Origin: Ahaetulla prasina
Lineage: Eukaryota > Chordata > Lepidosauria > Squamata > Colubridae
Direction of reading: 5' to 3'
DNA: 64,000 nucleotides
Assembly: GCF_028640845.1 (NCBI RefSeq)
Contig: NC_080546.1
Span: 53,269,409-53,333,408 of the forward strand
Part shown: one piece after another, positions 1-11,252 of the stretch
Position numbering within the stretch: position 1 is the first letter of the stretch
Layout of the letters: each line of letters begins with the position of its first letter
Program-made: the position numbers and the translations under genes
Notes under the pieces: model-generated
What the model was told of the DNA's origin: nothing
The model's database searches: none
The model's input: the letters and a program-made list of their open reading frames with translations, nothing else

Positions 1-1138
1 GTGGGTCTAAGTTAAACAAAATAGGGGTCCCCGTGTACTTGCCCAGGCAGTCTCTGAAAACGTCCCCAAATTCCTTCATGAGTGCGTGTTTGAGGTTGAC
101 TTCGTTTCTGAAGATTCCCGTCACTCCCATGCCCAATGCTCGGAACCAGTCCAGTCCCATCAAGCTTGGCAGGGTCCCTTCGACTATGGTGATGGGCAGG
201 GTTTTCTTGTATTGTCCATACTCGACGTGGACGGACGTTACCCCTCGAACAGGGATGCGATTCCCTTGGTAGTCTTGTACCTTTAATTTCTGTGTTTTCA
301 GCTTGCGCTTTGCGATGGCGGGTACGGCTTTCACGAGAGTGTCCCAGGACATGATTGTGATCGCCGAGCCGGTGTCCACCTCCAATCGGCACGGCACCCC
401 CTCAATCTTTGTTTTCGTAAAGATTTTTTTCTCTAGGCGTGTTGCTGCGTGACCCACTCTCACGACAGTCTGATTCAACTTCGCGCCTTTTTTGAATTGA
501 CCAATCACGGGCCGCTTCGCCGTTCCCGCGCTCTGATTGGTCGGTTTGAATTTTTGGGGGGAAGGTTGGGGTGCTCGACAGACCTGTGCTAGGTGCCCCT
601 TCCTTTCGCACCGCCGACAAGTCGCATCCTTGAATTTGCATTGTTGTCGTTGGTGTTGCCCTCCACAGCTCGCGCAGTCACCCCGGTCTTCTTTCTCCGG
701 CCTCCCGGTGTGGAAGACTCCTTCCTCCTCACCGTCCGACTCGGCCTGGACCTCTTCATTGTGGACCGGGGTTGATTTCGCACCAGCTGTTGGTGCGACC
801 TGCTTTTGTAGGGTTTCCGCCGCGTGGGTAGACATCTCATTAGCCCTGGCTTCATCCAAGGCGTTTGCCAGCGTCAAGTTGCTTTTGGACAGCAGCCGCC
901 GTCGCAAACGGATGTCCCTGACCCCACGAATGAGTTGCTCTAGCAATGCCTCGTCCAAGTCTTGGAACTCGCAATGGCTCGTGGCTTTCCTCAGGGCTGC
1001 CATGTATGCGCTGATGGACTCGCCCTCTTGCTGCCTACGCTCCCTGAATTGCAGCGCGTGCACATACTTGGACGGCGTTGGTGCATAATGGGCTTTCAAT
1101 ATGGTCTGTAGAGTCTGCCATGGCACCGATTGTACGCG
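1..1138 (-). CDS. Retrotransposon Gag C-terminal part, zinc knuckles and aspartic protease (partial)
   Basis: One minus-strand frame is open for about 379 codons, from just after a TAA at about 1139-1141 to the window edge. The first part is a Ty3/gypsy-type Gag (motifs VPWQTLQ, HYAPTPSKY, GESISAYMAALRKA, LLEQLIRGVRDIRLRRRLL), which packages element RNA. Two zinc knuckles follow at about 676-578: C-x2-C-x3-H-x4-C, then C-x2-C-x4-H-x4-C. Next comes a pepsin-like retroviral protease domain with the catalytic motif DTGSA (about 375-361) and the flap/C-terminal signature ITIVEGTLPSLMGLDWF. The frame then reads on toward the reverse-transcriptase linker at the window edge. Gag and protease share one frame here, so no frameshift is needed between them. 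There is no convincing ATG in this frame at its upstream end because the copy is frameshifted there. Confidence 0.82.
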
Positions 1139-1319
1139 TTATTCGCCAATGATTCTGCGTGTCGAAAACCTCTGGACTGCAGTGGCTCAGGAAATACGCC
1201 GCTTCCTGTTGTCTGAGACTCCTTGAAGTTCGTTCATCGAGGAAGCACTCAAACGAGCCATGTATGACCCCATTTTCCTTAGCTGGGTCGAATGGCGCTG
1301 GCGGTGTGTAGCTCGACAT
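1139..1319 (-). pseudogene. Damaged N-terminus of the same Gag
   Basis: An ATG at 1319 begins a Gag-like N-terminus (MSSYTPPAPFDPAKEN, later FECFLDE and YFLSHCSPEVFDT), about 100 nt downstream of the LTR, as expected for the gag start. The recognisable Gag similarity leaves this frame at about 1140-1165 and resumes in the frame of the adjacent gag-protease reading frame, so at least one indel separates the two. The stretch around 1240-1280 also reads poorly, suggesting a second lesion. The break is described but not repaired. Confidence 0.6.
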
Positions 1320-1418
1320 CGCTGCTTTCCGCCCCTTGTTTGCTGGGTTCGCGTCTTCCTGGTGACTTCAGCTTTTTTCCTGGCGCTCTTAGCCTCGAGA
1401 TCCCACCTTCGTCGCCAG

Positions 1419-1608
1419 TGTTAGATTCGGGCAATAACGAGGCAGGAGACCAGGATAGTGACAACAGCTCTTTACTATATGGTGAACCCAGCAACCCGGG
1501 CTGGGAAAACCCTCTCTTTATATACAGTTTAGCCAGAGGCTTCATCCAATCAGCAACGTGCTTTTTCCCGCTCAGTTTTCCTTCCACAACTCTTAAAGAT
1601 ACATTACA
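1419..1608 (-). repeat. 5' LTR of the Ty3/gypsy element
   Basis: On the minus strand the segment begins TGTAATGTAT and ends GAATCTAACA, i.e. TG...CA ends, at about 190 bp. It carries an inverted CCAAT box (about 1545-1550) and a TATA box (TATATAAAGAG, about 1512-1524) placed as in an LTR promoter. Immediately downstream is TGGCGACGAAGGTGGGAT, a plausible primer-binding site. Its TGGCGAC start resembles the arginine-tRNA-type primer sites of some Ty3/gypsy elements, but the exact tRNA is not established. Confidence 0.65.
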
Positions 1609-2033
1609 CTTCTCACGAAAGGCAGCCGAGCCTCGCCATGTCTCCCCGCCACGTGGTCCCCAAAGGTGCAGATGAAGGTGAGCGAGGCAGAGTGAGTGGG
1701 CGGCATGCAGGTGGAGGCCCTGGGGAAGGCCAGAGCCAGGGACTGGCACGCCCCTGATCTGAGGTGAAGGGCGAGTAGGTGGCATGTGGGTGGAGGCCCC
1801 AGAGAAGGCCAGAGCTGGGGAATGGCTTGTCCCTGGGCCCCCGCCCTGACCCAAGGTGAAGGGTGAGTGGGCAGCATGCTTATCTTTGGCGAGCAGAGTG
1901 GCGGAGGTGAGGTGAATAGCTGGGCCTCGTGGCAAAGGCAACATGTATAGGGTGGGGTGGGGCAGGGGTAGGCAGGCAGGCAGGCGGGGTGAGTGGGCAG
2001 GCGGGCAAGCAGGAGGGCGCGGCCAGCGGCAGC
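1609..2033. repeat. GC-rich flank with about 2.3 copies of an 80-90 bp tandem unit
   Basis: Between 1676 and about 1882 a unit recurs that contains gtgagtgggcggcatg, then ggtggaggccc, gaaggccagagc and ggtgaagggtgag. Two copies are nearly complete and a third is truncated. It is followed by G-rich (GGCA)n-like sequence. Open frames across it are products of the composition. It is very different in base composition from the AT-rich DNA that begins at about 2130. Confidence 0.55.
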
Positions 2034-2124
2034 CAGAGGTGGTATTTGCCAGTTCAGTGAACCAATTAAAATTTTTGCTACCAGTTCACCTGAGCCAGTC
2101 CAAACTGGCTGAATATCACCTCTG
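2034..2124. mobile_element. Short hAT-like MITE, 91 bp
   Basis: The ends are inverted copies: CAGAGGTGGTATTTG on the left and the reverse complement of CAGAGGTGATATTCA on the right. The interior carries the 'ctaccagttc' motif common in squamate repeats. CAG-RGGTG ends are typical of hAT (Charlie-like) elements. I could not find a clear 8-bp target duplication here. Confidence 0.5.
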
Positions 2125-5003
2125 GGCGGAGGGCAGCAATGCTATCTTATTTTATAAATTTAATACATGGATTTCACACTTAAAAAGGACTCCAGAACAC
2201 AAAAGACTTCACTCTGACTGAGGCTGATGTGGACTAATTTACCAGATATAATGGGTGAATAACCAATATATAAACCTCAAACCTGTTTGATTTCTGTACT
2301 TCTGACGTTCATATAACAAAGCAAATAACTAATCTATAAGCACTTAGAGAAAAACGAATTGGTGCTTGGAATCAATCTATTGTTTATAAAGGCCTGCAAG
2401 ATCACCCAAGCCATTCCCTTTTTTTCTAATTTAAATAGGTTTAGAGAGTCCTGAATCTGACCAGATTACTGTATATTTCGAAAATGTTATTAGATGCTAG
2501 ATTTGTCAATTTATATGTTGTATAAGGTGGTATATGCATGTATGGAGTGTTAATGTATTTTCAGTGTCTATAGACATTAAAAAAAGGCGATCCATTCAAA
2601 ACAGGACCTGATAAGAACTGCTTGGAGTACATGGAACCCTTGTTACCAACCACTTTATTTCTTTCCTAATAGAAATACTCCTGTGGTGTTTTGAAAGAGC
2701 CATATGTTACAATAATATGCAGTACTTAGTAGCGCATGGTGTACTGAGTAGTACAATAATAATGGACTATAATTATACGTCTATTAAAAACATGCTGTAA
2801 TAAGCTTTAACAGATGAAAACTGACCTTAGTATGCTACAGATAGGTCACATGTCACAACCTGCATTTCAATTATGTGTTTATATGTCCTACAGAAATTTT
2901 CTTACTACTTTCTACCTCTTTTGGTCTTATTGGAAAAGGGTTTAAGGAAAAGTAGATTGTCTTTGTTATGAATTTCAGCAATCTGTTTCTTCTATTCTGA
3001 TCTGCCTTGATGTGAATGTGGAATACTGAAATATAATTAAGCTAAGTCACATTACTGAACAGTGGCCCTTTAGGTATGAATAAATTATTAAAAAGCAGGT
3101 TGCTACTTCTACCTGTAGACTACATTTTTCCATTAAATATCTATTTTTAAGGACATAGAATAGAAGAGCAACTATTTCAATGTAAGAAAATGGGATGACT
3201 TTCGGACAGTAATGCATCAATGAAAAATAATTCACCAAGCTGGTCTCTGGGTATAAGAAACAGTATCTTGATAAAAGGATTTTGGTATTGTGCTTAATTG
3301 TGCCCCTTCATCAGTTGTGAAACAGGAACAAATATTTATGAAGTTATGCCAGGATGAGAGAAGGGAGATGGTATTTTTTTTCCTTTGGGAAAGGAAAAAC
3401 AAGCTCAGAGAATTCAAGAATTATTTGTATTAAGCTGTATTGTGAATAAAATACAGTTGATGCCACCATTCCTTCTCATCTCCTTAGTCAGTTGGGATCA
3501 ATTCTCTTTTGAACTTCTAATGATGGCCAATGTTGGTATTTTTGTTAGTTTGAGGTACTCAGTAAATAAAATGAAAGTAAAGATTATCAAATAACAACAA
3601 CAAAAAAACCTGCAGCACTTGAAGACTTGGCAATAAACAAAACATTGATTCATGACCACCAACATGGACATTGATAACAGTTCCAGAAAAACTACTGCTT
3701 GACTTCCTTAGTTCCTTCATTGTAAATACATCTACCGAAAATTGCTCATAGATGTTCTGATGTATGTAAGCTGCCTTCTTTCTAACAGTGATGTTATTGT
3801 ACCTAGCAATACAATATGCATTAAAAAGTCAATATGAAGCTTTAGCGAGATCTGCTCTCCATCATATCTTGAAAAGCTAAGCACTTGTAATTGCACATTT
3901 AATTAACTCAGTACCATGGGAGTACAAAGTTAGTGAAATTTACATTTGGGGGCAATCTGATTGTCCTGAAAGTGTGATCTGGAAATAATTCTGTTTCTCT
4001 TGCCTACACTTAAAATACAGTAGAAGTAAAATGGCCGGTTCTCTCCAAGGCACAGGCAATAGAGTGTGTCTAGAAGCATAATCTAGAGCCAGTCCTATTC
4101 TCATTTCATCAGCATAAAATCAGGGGCAGTTTTATGAATTTTGGAGACCCAATACAGCAACAGATTTAAGGATTTCCCTATCTATATATTTATTTTGCAG
4201 ATGTATTATGAGATGTTAAAATGAAGAGTTCAGAACAGGATACACACAAAACCCCAAATAAAAATTAAAGAAGCATATACAACACATATTCAACACAAAA
4301 ATTACGATGCAGTAAAATTCTGCTTGGGAGAATGACCCCATTAGTTTGATATATTGACTAACTAACAAAAGTTTTGAGTACTCCCCGCAAATTCCCTCAC
4401 CTCAGCTTACCCTTTTGCTAACATGAAACTGCATTAGCTGTGATAGGTATGCAGGTCATTGAAAATGCCATTGACCCGAACTATTCATTGGCAAACACAG
4501 AGTATTAGCTTGGATGGACTTGCTGACAAAGACCCATCAACTTATTAAACACAGAGTGCTCTTTGGGGGGGAGGGTGTGCAGAGCAGGTAGCCATTAGCG
4601 TCTTTGCTTTCCCCCTGCTCAATCTGCAGAGGAGGGCGTTTTTCTGGAGCGGAATGCACATGCACAGCATTTATACTATTCAGGCTGCCCTGTTATTGTT
4701 CTGTAATGCTGATATCTCTGTCCAATTACAACTTGGAAGGTGTGCCTTTCTGGAATAGATGAATAATTCCCTGACTGTCCCTAATAATTATGGGGGCAGG
4801 AATTTGCATATGTTTTGCTCTTTGGATCTGGGGAGCATTTAGTTTCATCTGCTCCTGCTTTGGGTCAAGAAGACCTCCCCATGCTTCAATGTTACATTTC
4901 AATTACCGACCAGGAAAGGGAATGATTGCTACTAGAGTTTTTAAGGTGTTTGTTTTAAAGTGACAGGCATGGTGGTCATCTCACTTCGTACTTGTTTCTC
5001 TTC
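2125..5003. other. Intergenic DNA, no gene; candidate conserved non-coding block at 4600-4950
   Basis: This is AT-rich DNA with only short chance open frames and no recognisable repeat structure. The stretch 4600-4950 is more balanced in composition, is repeat-free and carries regulatory-type motifs (octamer ATTTGCAT at 4802-4809, TAATTA-like sites, CAATTA). I see nothing else to annotate. Confidence 0.5.
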
Positions 5004-6833
5004 TATTTATTTATTTATTTATTTATTTTGTCACAACATCATACAAAAAGATTATATAGTATATACACATATAAACATATATAGGAAGAAGAAAAGAAAA
5101 ACAATAGGACAGGAACGGTAGGCACGTTTGTGCGCTTATGCACGCCCCTTATGGTCCTCTTAGGAATGGGGTGAGGTCAATAGTAGAAAGTTTTTGGTTA
5201 AAGCTTTTAGGATTATGGGAAGAGACCACAGAGTCAGGTAAAGTATTCCAAGCACTGATGATTCTGTTGCAGAAGTCATATTTTCTGCAATCTAGATTAA
5301 AGCGGTTTACATTAAGTTTAAATCTATTGGTTGCCCTTGTATTATTGCAATTAAAGCTGAAGTAGTCTTTTACAGGAAGGACATTACAATAGATGATTCT
5401 GTGAGTTAAACTTAGGTCTTGTCGGCGACGGAGTTCCAAGTTTTCTAAGCCTAGGATTTCAAGTCTGGTGGGATAAGGTATTTTGTTGTTTTCAGAGGAA
5501 TGGAGAACTCTTCTTGTAAAATATTTCTGGACACGTTCAATTGTATTGATGTCAGAGATGTGGTGAGGGTTCCAAACAGGTGAGCTGTATTCTAGAATTG
5601 GTCTAGCAAATGTTTTATATGCTCTGGTTAGTAGTGTGGTGTTTTGGAAAAGAAGCTACGCAAAATTAGGTTTACAACTCTTAGAGCTTTTTTGCTATGT
5701 AGTTGCAGTGGGCTTTGGCACTTAGATCATTTGACATGAAAACTCCAAGGTCTTTAACGGGATGGGGTCGTCTGTAAGGTAATGTCCATCTAGTATGTAC
5801 TTAGTTTTAGAGTTCTTTTTCCTATATGTAAGACTGAGCATTTGCTGGTTGAAATTTGAGCTGCCAATTTTAGACCAAGCGGTTAGATGGTCAAGGTCGT
5901 TTTGAATGATAGAAGTGTTGTCTGTGGTGTTAAATAGTTTGACATCGTCAGCAAAGAGAACACAATTACTTGAGATATGGTCACAAAGATCATTAATGTA
6001 TAGAATAAAGAGTGTTGGTCCAAGGACGCTGCCTTGAGGAACGCCACTCTTGACAGGAACAGGATTTGATAAAGCATTGCCAATTTTGACCACTTGTTGT
6101 CTGTTAGACAGAAAAGCAGATATCCATTTGTGGAGGGGTCCTGAGATGCCATAGGATGTTAGTTTAAGGAGAAGTTTATCGTGTACTACTGAGTCAAAAG
6201 CTTTGCAGAAGTCTATGTAGATTGCATCTATTGATTTGCCTTGATCTAGATTTGAAGTCCATATGTTTTTGCAGTGGAGAAGTTGTAAGTTACATGATAA
6301 CTTTTTCCTGAAATCAAATTGTTTGTTGGAGAGTAGGTTGTTAGTTTCTAAGTGTGAGGTAATGGATTGATTGATGATAGATTCCATGACTTTGCAGGTG
6401 ACGCAGCAAAGGTAGATCGGTCTGTAGTTTTCGACTAAGCTGGGGTCTCCTTTTTTGAAGATGGGGATGACTGTGGCTAGTGACCAAAGTTTGGGAAGAG
6501 AACTGGTAGTGAAAGCTTTATCAAAGATAATACTTAGGGGTTCAGCTATATTAATGGAAAGTTTTTTTAAGAAATATGCACATAGTCCATCGGGTCCAAT
6601 AGAAAGCGATGGTTTTAAGTTGTGAAGAGCTTTACCAATGTTGTCTTCTGTGAAATCTATATGAGTTAAATCATCATAGTCATTGCTGGTTCGTTTGTGG
6701 AATGTTGGATATGTGTTATCGGAGTTAACAAAAACTGAGCCAAAGAAAATGTTGAAGAGGTTTGCTTTGACTGTTTCATCATTGCATTCTCTTGGAGGAG
6801 ATCAATGTCAGGTTTTAACAGGACCAAGCAATA
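5004..6833 (-). mobile_element. Jockey-superfamily (CR1/Rex1-like) LINE, 5'-truncated
   Basis: On the minus strand this copy reads from the middle of reverse transcriptase to the 3' tail. Recognisable RT blocks are SIGPDGLCAYFLKKL, PIFKKGDPSLVENYRPI, YIDFCKAFDSVVHDKLL, VPQGSVLGPTLFILYINDL and the catalytic FADDVKLF (5722-6387 and upstream in frame). Similarity then continues in other frames through the LELRR..LTHRI and AWNTLPDSVV blocks (5149-5440) to a short 3' UTR and an (ATTT)n tail read on the plus strand at 5004-5030. Frameshifts after the palm domain make it inactive. Four other copies of this family occur in the window, at 16510, 25290, 29990 and 44690. Confidence 0.85.
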
Positions 6834-7600
6834 TATTAAAACTCAATAAAATAATAAAATGACAAAGTCCAGGTAAATAGTTGGATTTACTGCATATATT
6901 TCAATTGCATTTTGTACTTTAAATAACAAGCTATTAAGTTTTCAGCGTTCTGATGATTAACTTGCTGGTTTGGAAGCCTTTGAATTTTGACATGCTTCAA
7001 CTCAGGTGGTGCCCTATGAGATGCAAAGGGTTGTGTTGAAGTAGCAGGCTAAAGCTGCACTTTAATCAGTGACTGACACGATTTCCTTTTTGAAGATTAG
7101 ATTTTTCTCTCATTCAGAGAAGTGCCGCACAACCCAGAAACTTCACACATTTTTTTTAGTGAATGACATGAAGGTGAACAGTAACAATAAAGGATTAAAA
7201 AAAAATATGTAAAGGAGAAGCTGTAATCGGAATCTAAGAAACGTTTGATTCCGTTGAAATATTATACATTATGGTAATATCGTAGAATATCTGATAGTTA
7301 GACTCAATCAAACCAAATTTTTCTAATAATTTTTGGGACACCAAGATTTGGGCACAATGGTGTAGAGCTGTAGTTTCTCCCTTTTTTTTCTGCAAAAAAT
7401 AGTTTTGAGAAGAAAAAGGGAAAGTCAAGACAGATTATCTGAAAGAGAGCATTTTACTCAAGATATCCTCAAGCCAGGCAAAATTAATCTACTTGGTTTC
7501 TTCTTATTTTTGAATTTTTAATAGATAAAGCTGGACCGTGTAAGCTTGGTATTCTAGTACTCAAGGAAGTGTACGTTTCATCTGCTTTTAATTCTGTAGT
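6834..7600. other. Intergenic DNA, nothing recognised
   Basis: AT-rich DNA with A and T runs. The frames are short and uninformative, and no repeat ends are visible. Confidence 0.5.
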
Positions 7601-8248
7601 TTAGAACACAGTCAAGGATCCAAAAGGATTTCTAGAAAATTCTACAGAGGAATTATTGAGTCTGTCATTTGCACCTCTATAACTGTCTGGTTCGGTTCTG
7701 CAACCCAACAAGAAAAACACAGACTTCAGAGGATAATTAGAACGGCAGAAAAAATAATTGCTACCAACCTGCCTTCCATTGAGGACCTGTATACTGCATG
7801 AATCAAGAAGAGGGCCGTGAAAATATTTGCAGATCCCTTGCATCCTGGACATAAACTGTTTCAACTCCTACCCTCAAAACGACGCTATAGAGCACTGCAC
7901 ACCAGAACAACTAGACACAAGAACAGTTTTTTCCCGAAGGCCATCACTCTGCTAAACAAATAATTCCCTCAACACTGTCAGACTATTTACTGAATCTGCA
8001 CTACTATTAATCGTTTCATAGTTCCCATCACCCATCTCTTTCCACTTATGACTGTATGACTATAACTTGTTGCTGGCAATCCTTATGATTTATATTGATA
8101 TATTGATCATCAATTGTGTTGTAAATGTTGTACCTTGATGAACGTATCTTTTTTTTTATGTACACTGAGAGCATATGCACCAAGACAAATTCCTTGTGTG
8201 TCCAATCACACTTGGCCAATAAAATTCTATTCTATTCTAAAAAAAAAA
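7601..8248 (+). mobile_element. CR1/L3-type LINE 3' end with AATAG-type tail
   Basis: The plus strand encodes the C-terminal tail of a LINE reverse transcriptase (SVICTSITVWFGSATQ, LQRIIRTAEKIIA, HPGHKLFQLLPSKRRYRA, TRHKNSFFPKAI) with stops and a shift. A 3' UTR follows that ends with CACTTGGCCAATAAAATTC and then TTCTATTCTATTCTA. The same 3' end occurs on the minus strand at 15608-16110 and, diverged, on the plus strand at 23690-24062. In snakes this type of CR1/L3 3' end is known for generating (AATAG)n microsatellites. Confidence 0.8.
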
Positions 8249-8483
8249 GAAAGAAATAAATAAAGTGCCTAATTGTGGCAATAGAAACCCTTATAGCAAA
8301 TTAACAGTATGCTTTGTTGTGTCGGCAGACTACATATGGGACAAATACACAGACTCCAAGGTCCTTATATATTGAAAAACAAAGGACACATCTTTATAAT
8401 CATCTTGGATATAGATTTCTGTTTTTTTTAAATTGTTATTGCATCCCTTGTGCCAATAGAAAGTATGCAGGCAATTCTGACTA

Positions 8484-8775
8484 CAGGTAGTCCTCCACTT
8501 ACAACAATAGTTCGTGTCTGTTCGAAGCTATAATGGCACTGAAAAAAAGTGACTTATGACCGTTTTTCACACTTACAGCTTTTGCAACAAATTTCAGATG
8601 CTTGGAAACTGTCTCATATTTATGACGGTTGCAATATCCTGGGATCATGTGATCCCCTTTTGCGACCTTCTGATAAGCAAAGTCAATGGGGAAGCCAGAT
8701 TCACTTAACAACCATCTTCCTTAGCAATAGAAATGTTGGGCTCAATTGTATTCATAAATCAAAGACTGCGTATAG
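8484..8775. mobile_element. hAT-like non-autonomous element, 'acaggtagtcct' family
   Basis: The left end reads ACAGGTAGTCCTCCACTTAC. The right end is a decayed inverted copy of it (about 8752-8775). The interior has the 'gtgacttatgaccgtttttcac' and 'gaagccagattcacttaac' blocks that recur, in altered form, at 54242-54657 and in the composite at 60540-61150. It has no coding capacity. Confidence 0.55.
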
Positions 8776-8817
8776 AGATTCTCTGCCAGGTTGATGTACC
8801 TCTACTATAGTGCAATG

Positions 8818-8922
8818 TTTCCAAACCTTGACATTTTTAAGATAACCCAGCATACTGACTGAGGAATTCTAGGAGTTGAAGTCCATACATTTTAAAGTTC
8901 TCCATGTTGAAAAACACTGCTG
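8818..8922. mobile_element. Palindromic MITE fragment ('ttcaactcccagaattc' family), decayed
   Basis: The block GAATTCTAGGAGTTGAAGTCC, flanked by 'ttaaag..ctcca' and a terminus near AACACTGCTG, matches the palindromic element at 12282-12396 and the half-copy at 20744-20812. It is a short non-coding DNA-transposon derivative. Confidence 0.5.
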
Positions 8923-10813
8923 TGGTGGAAGGCAGAGAGAGCAAAGGAATGTGAAAACTGCAAAAGTTAAAAGGGACAGTAAATGAAATCTCAGCAGGGA
9001 AAGGCAATAAGCAAAAAGAAAAAATTCAAAATAACTGTCTTGATTCTATCTGATATATAAAAAAAGGAGAATTTTTGGTAGTCTTTCCTGTTAGCATACC
9101 CTATTAGCATACCAATAAATTCCAATAGCCTACCACTCAAGGCAGACACCAAGCAGAAAAGTCCATTCAGAAGAAACAAGATTCTCCAACTTCCTCTCAA
9201 GGAGCAACTTCTCAAAGAGAAGGTCATTTTTGAAGCTACTTTGCTCTTCACATTTCTGAAGAAATAATGCCACTCTATTTCTTACGGTGCAATGGCTGCT
9301 CATCTTGAGGGTTCCAAGGCACTGTATGGTTTCATGAATCCTATCTAAGTTGTGTGCTGGAGTTAAACCTTGCATGTACCAGCTTTCTGTACATATAAAC
9401 CTATAAACTGCTGGAGACAATTGATGTAGAGATAGTTCACAGAAGAACTTCCTGTCTAAGCACCATACTTTGCATGCCTCTACATAACATATATTGGGTT
9501 GGAGTTGAACTGATTTTCTCAGGGCCTTCATTATTTGATTCTTTTCTCAGTTCAATTTTCTGTCTCTCAACTATACACTGCAAGTTCTCACGTGCACACT
9601 TTCTTTCCATAATGGAAGGGAAAACATTACAGGCTCCAGGATAAACCATAATAATTTAGTCTATCTCCGACTAAAACTATAGCTTGACTTAAGTAACTGT
9701 GGCTTTTCTATCACCATGTTATTTCCTAAATAAAGCTTTTTTTCCCCTTATGCAGACAGCAGCATCAAGACATTTTTCTACAAAACTTAGACTCTTAACT
9801 TTAGTGATTCTCACTCCATGCATTCTTTCCATCATATCAAGCTATCTGCTACACAATACTATGCACTCCAGGTTACTTTATACACCTTAATTTCAGGTTA
9901 TCAAGGAGTTCCTTTTTGCTGCTCAATGCTGTCACTAGCTGTGTGTTTACTTAAATTTTGTCTGATTCTGACTGAGAGATAGGACAGGCTTCAGAAAATA
10001 TTTTGAGTTGCTTCTCTCTAAAAGTTAATTGAAACATGATTGAACTGCAGGCAGCCCCTGCTTCATCTTGTGACAACATAGTTCTTTATTATCTTGAGTG
10101 TCTTTAACTCTCATTGATATTTATGCATCTTGGATTAATGGATGAGTGGTTAAATCTATTTCCCGTACAGTTTTGCACATTTTTTCACTCTAATGCAGGA
10201 AAATGTATGCTTGTGTTGGCCAAATATTATGAACATATCTGATGAAAAAGAAATTAGTAGATTTCCAACAACTGTAATTTTAATAGCCCAATACATATGT
10301 TATATATCATCTTATTTTAATGATACATAAATGTTAGACTCTGCTTTAATAGACTAACAGGGAATCTTCTCAACAATAATGAATTTCACTAATTTCAAAA
10401 GACAAAAAGCCAACCATCCTCTGTTTTGGGGCTTTCCTGCTCATTCTCTTAAGTGAGATCCTGAATTGTTCACCAGAGACCTGCCTTGATAGTCCCACTG
10501 ATATAAAATGGGTGTTTCTTCATGAATAGGATAATCTCTATTTCGTTCTTTTCCACCAGATGCTGTTTGCTCCCACAGATGCTGTTTTTACTCTAATAAT
10601 CTGTGCAATTCGTTTCTTAAAGCCAAGATAGATAAAGGGTAGAATTGCATCTGTCTATCACACTATGTTAAGGGATATGTACTCATAATATTGCCAGTGT
10701 CTCATTTTCACCCTGTTAAGGAGGCCCTGCGAAGTTGTCTTTAGTTGTTCTGTCATTAAAGTGGTAGCTTCCCTCTTGTCCTGACCCAAGGCTTGCTATA
10801 TAAACATTTACAG
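8923..10813. other. Intergenic DNA, nothing recognised
   Basis: AT-rich single-copy-looking sequence. The open frames at 9130-9531 and 9437-9649 have no recognisable domain and no supporting splice or promoter context. Confidence 0.45.
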
Positions 10814-11101
10814 CAGGGGTGTCAAACTCAATTTCACTGAGAGCCGCATCAGCATTATGGTTGCCCTCAAAGGGCCAGTTGCATGTAAGACTATGACTCA
10901 CAGCGGCGAGGTGGGCATGGCTGGCTCGGCATGGGCAGCTGGATACAGCTCACTGGGCGTGGGTGACTTGGGGCGATTGGGTCAGGATGGAACAAGTCAC
11001 ACTGGTCTCAGTGACAAGGCTGATAATGATGCAGTCAGGGCCAGAGATTTATCTAGCTTCTATTGGCTGCCAAAGTTTGCTATGGGGTCTGGCTCCCATC
11101 C
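10814..11101. mobile_element. hAT-like element fragment ('gtgtcaaactc' family), right end not found
   Basis: It begins CAGGGGTGTCAAACTC, the same terminus as the 135-bp elements at 11110 and 22624, and continues into a GC-rich interior (ggccagttgc, ggtgggcatggctggc). No inverted right terminus is visible before the next element starts at 11110, so the right end is lost or unrecognised. Confidence 0.45.
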
Positions 11102-11109
11102 CTGTATAG

Positions 11110-11244
11110 CAGGGATGTCAAACTCTTGGCCCATGGGCTGGATGCGTCATGTGCTGGCCCCTCCCCCACCCAGTTTAGCAAAGGGGGGAAAAGTCCCGAT
11201 ATGCCATGTGACAATGCTGTGACAATGCGAGTTTGGCACCCCTA
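11110..11244. mobile_element. 135-bp hAT MITE with perfect 8-bp target duplication
   Basis: The ends are CAGGGATGTCAAACTC on the left and GAGTTTGGCACCCCTA on the right, imperfect inverted copies. The flanks CTGTATAG at 11102-11109 and 11245-11252 are identical, which is the 8-bp duplication expected for hAT transposition. A second copy of exactly the same length lies at 22624-22758. Confidence 0.8.
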
Positions 11245-11252
11245 CTGTATAG

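Larger units (their letters stand above)
1..1608 (-). mobile_element. Ty3/gypsy LTR retrotransposon, 5' half (LTR, primer site, gag, protease)
   Basis: Read on the minus strand, the element has in order a short LTR (1608-1419), a likely primer-binding site (about 1418-1400), a leader of about 80 nt, a damaged gag start (1319), an open gag-protease frame, and then runs off the window before reverse transcriptase. The zinc knuckles and the aspartic-protease signature identify it as a Ty3/gypsy-type element. The gag N-terminus is frameshifted, so this copy is probably inactive, although the downstream frame is remarkably open. The second LTR, if present, lies left of the window. Confidence 0.85.

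Noticed and set aside
537..1088. 183-codon plus-strand open frame
   Set aside because: Antisense shadow of the retrotransposon gag-protease frame, which has clear zinc knuckles and protease motifs.
1279..1944. 221-codon minus-strand open frame
   Set aside because: It runs through the LTR, primer site and GC-rich tandem repeat. Low stop density is due to composition, and no domain is visible.
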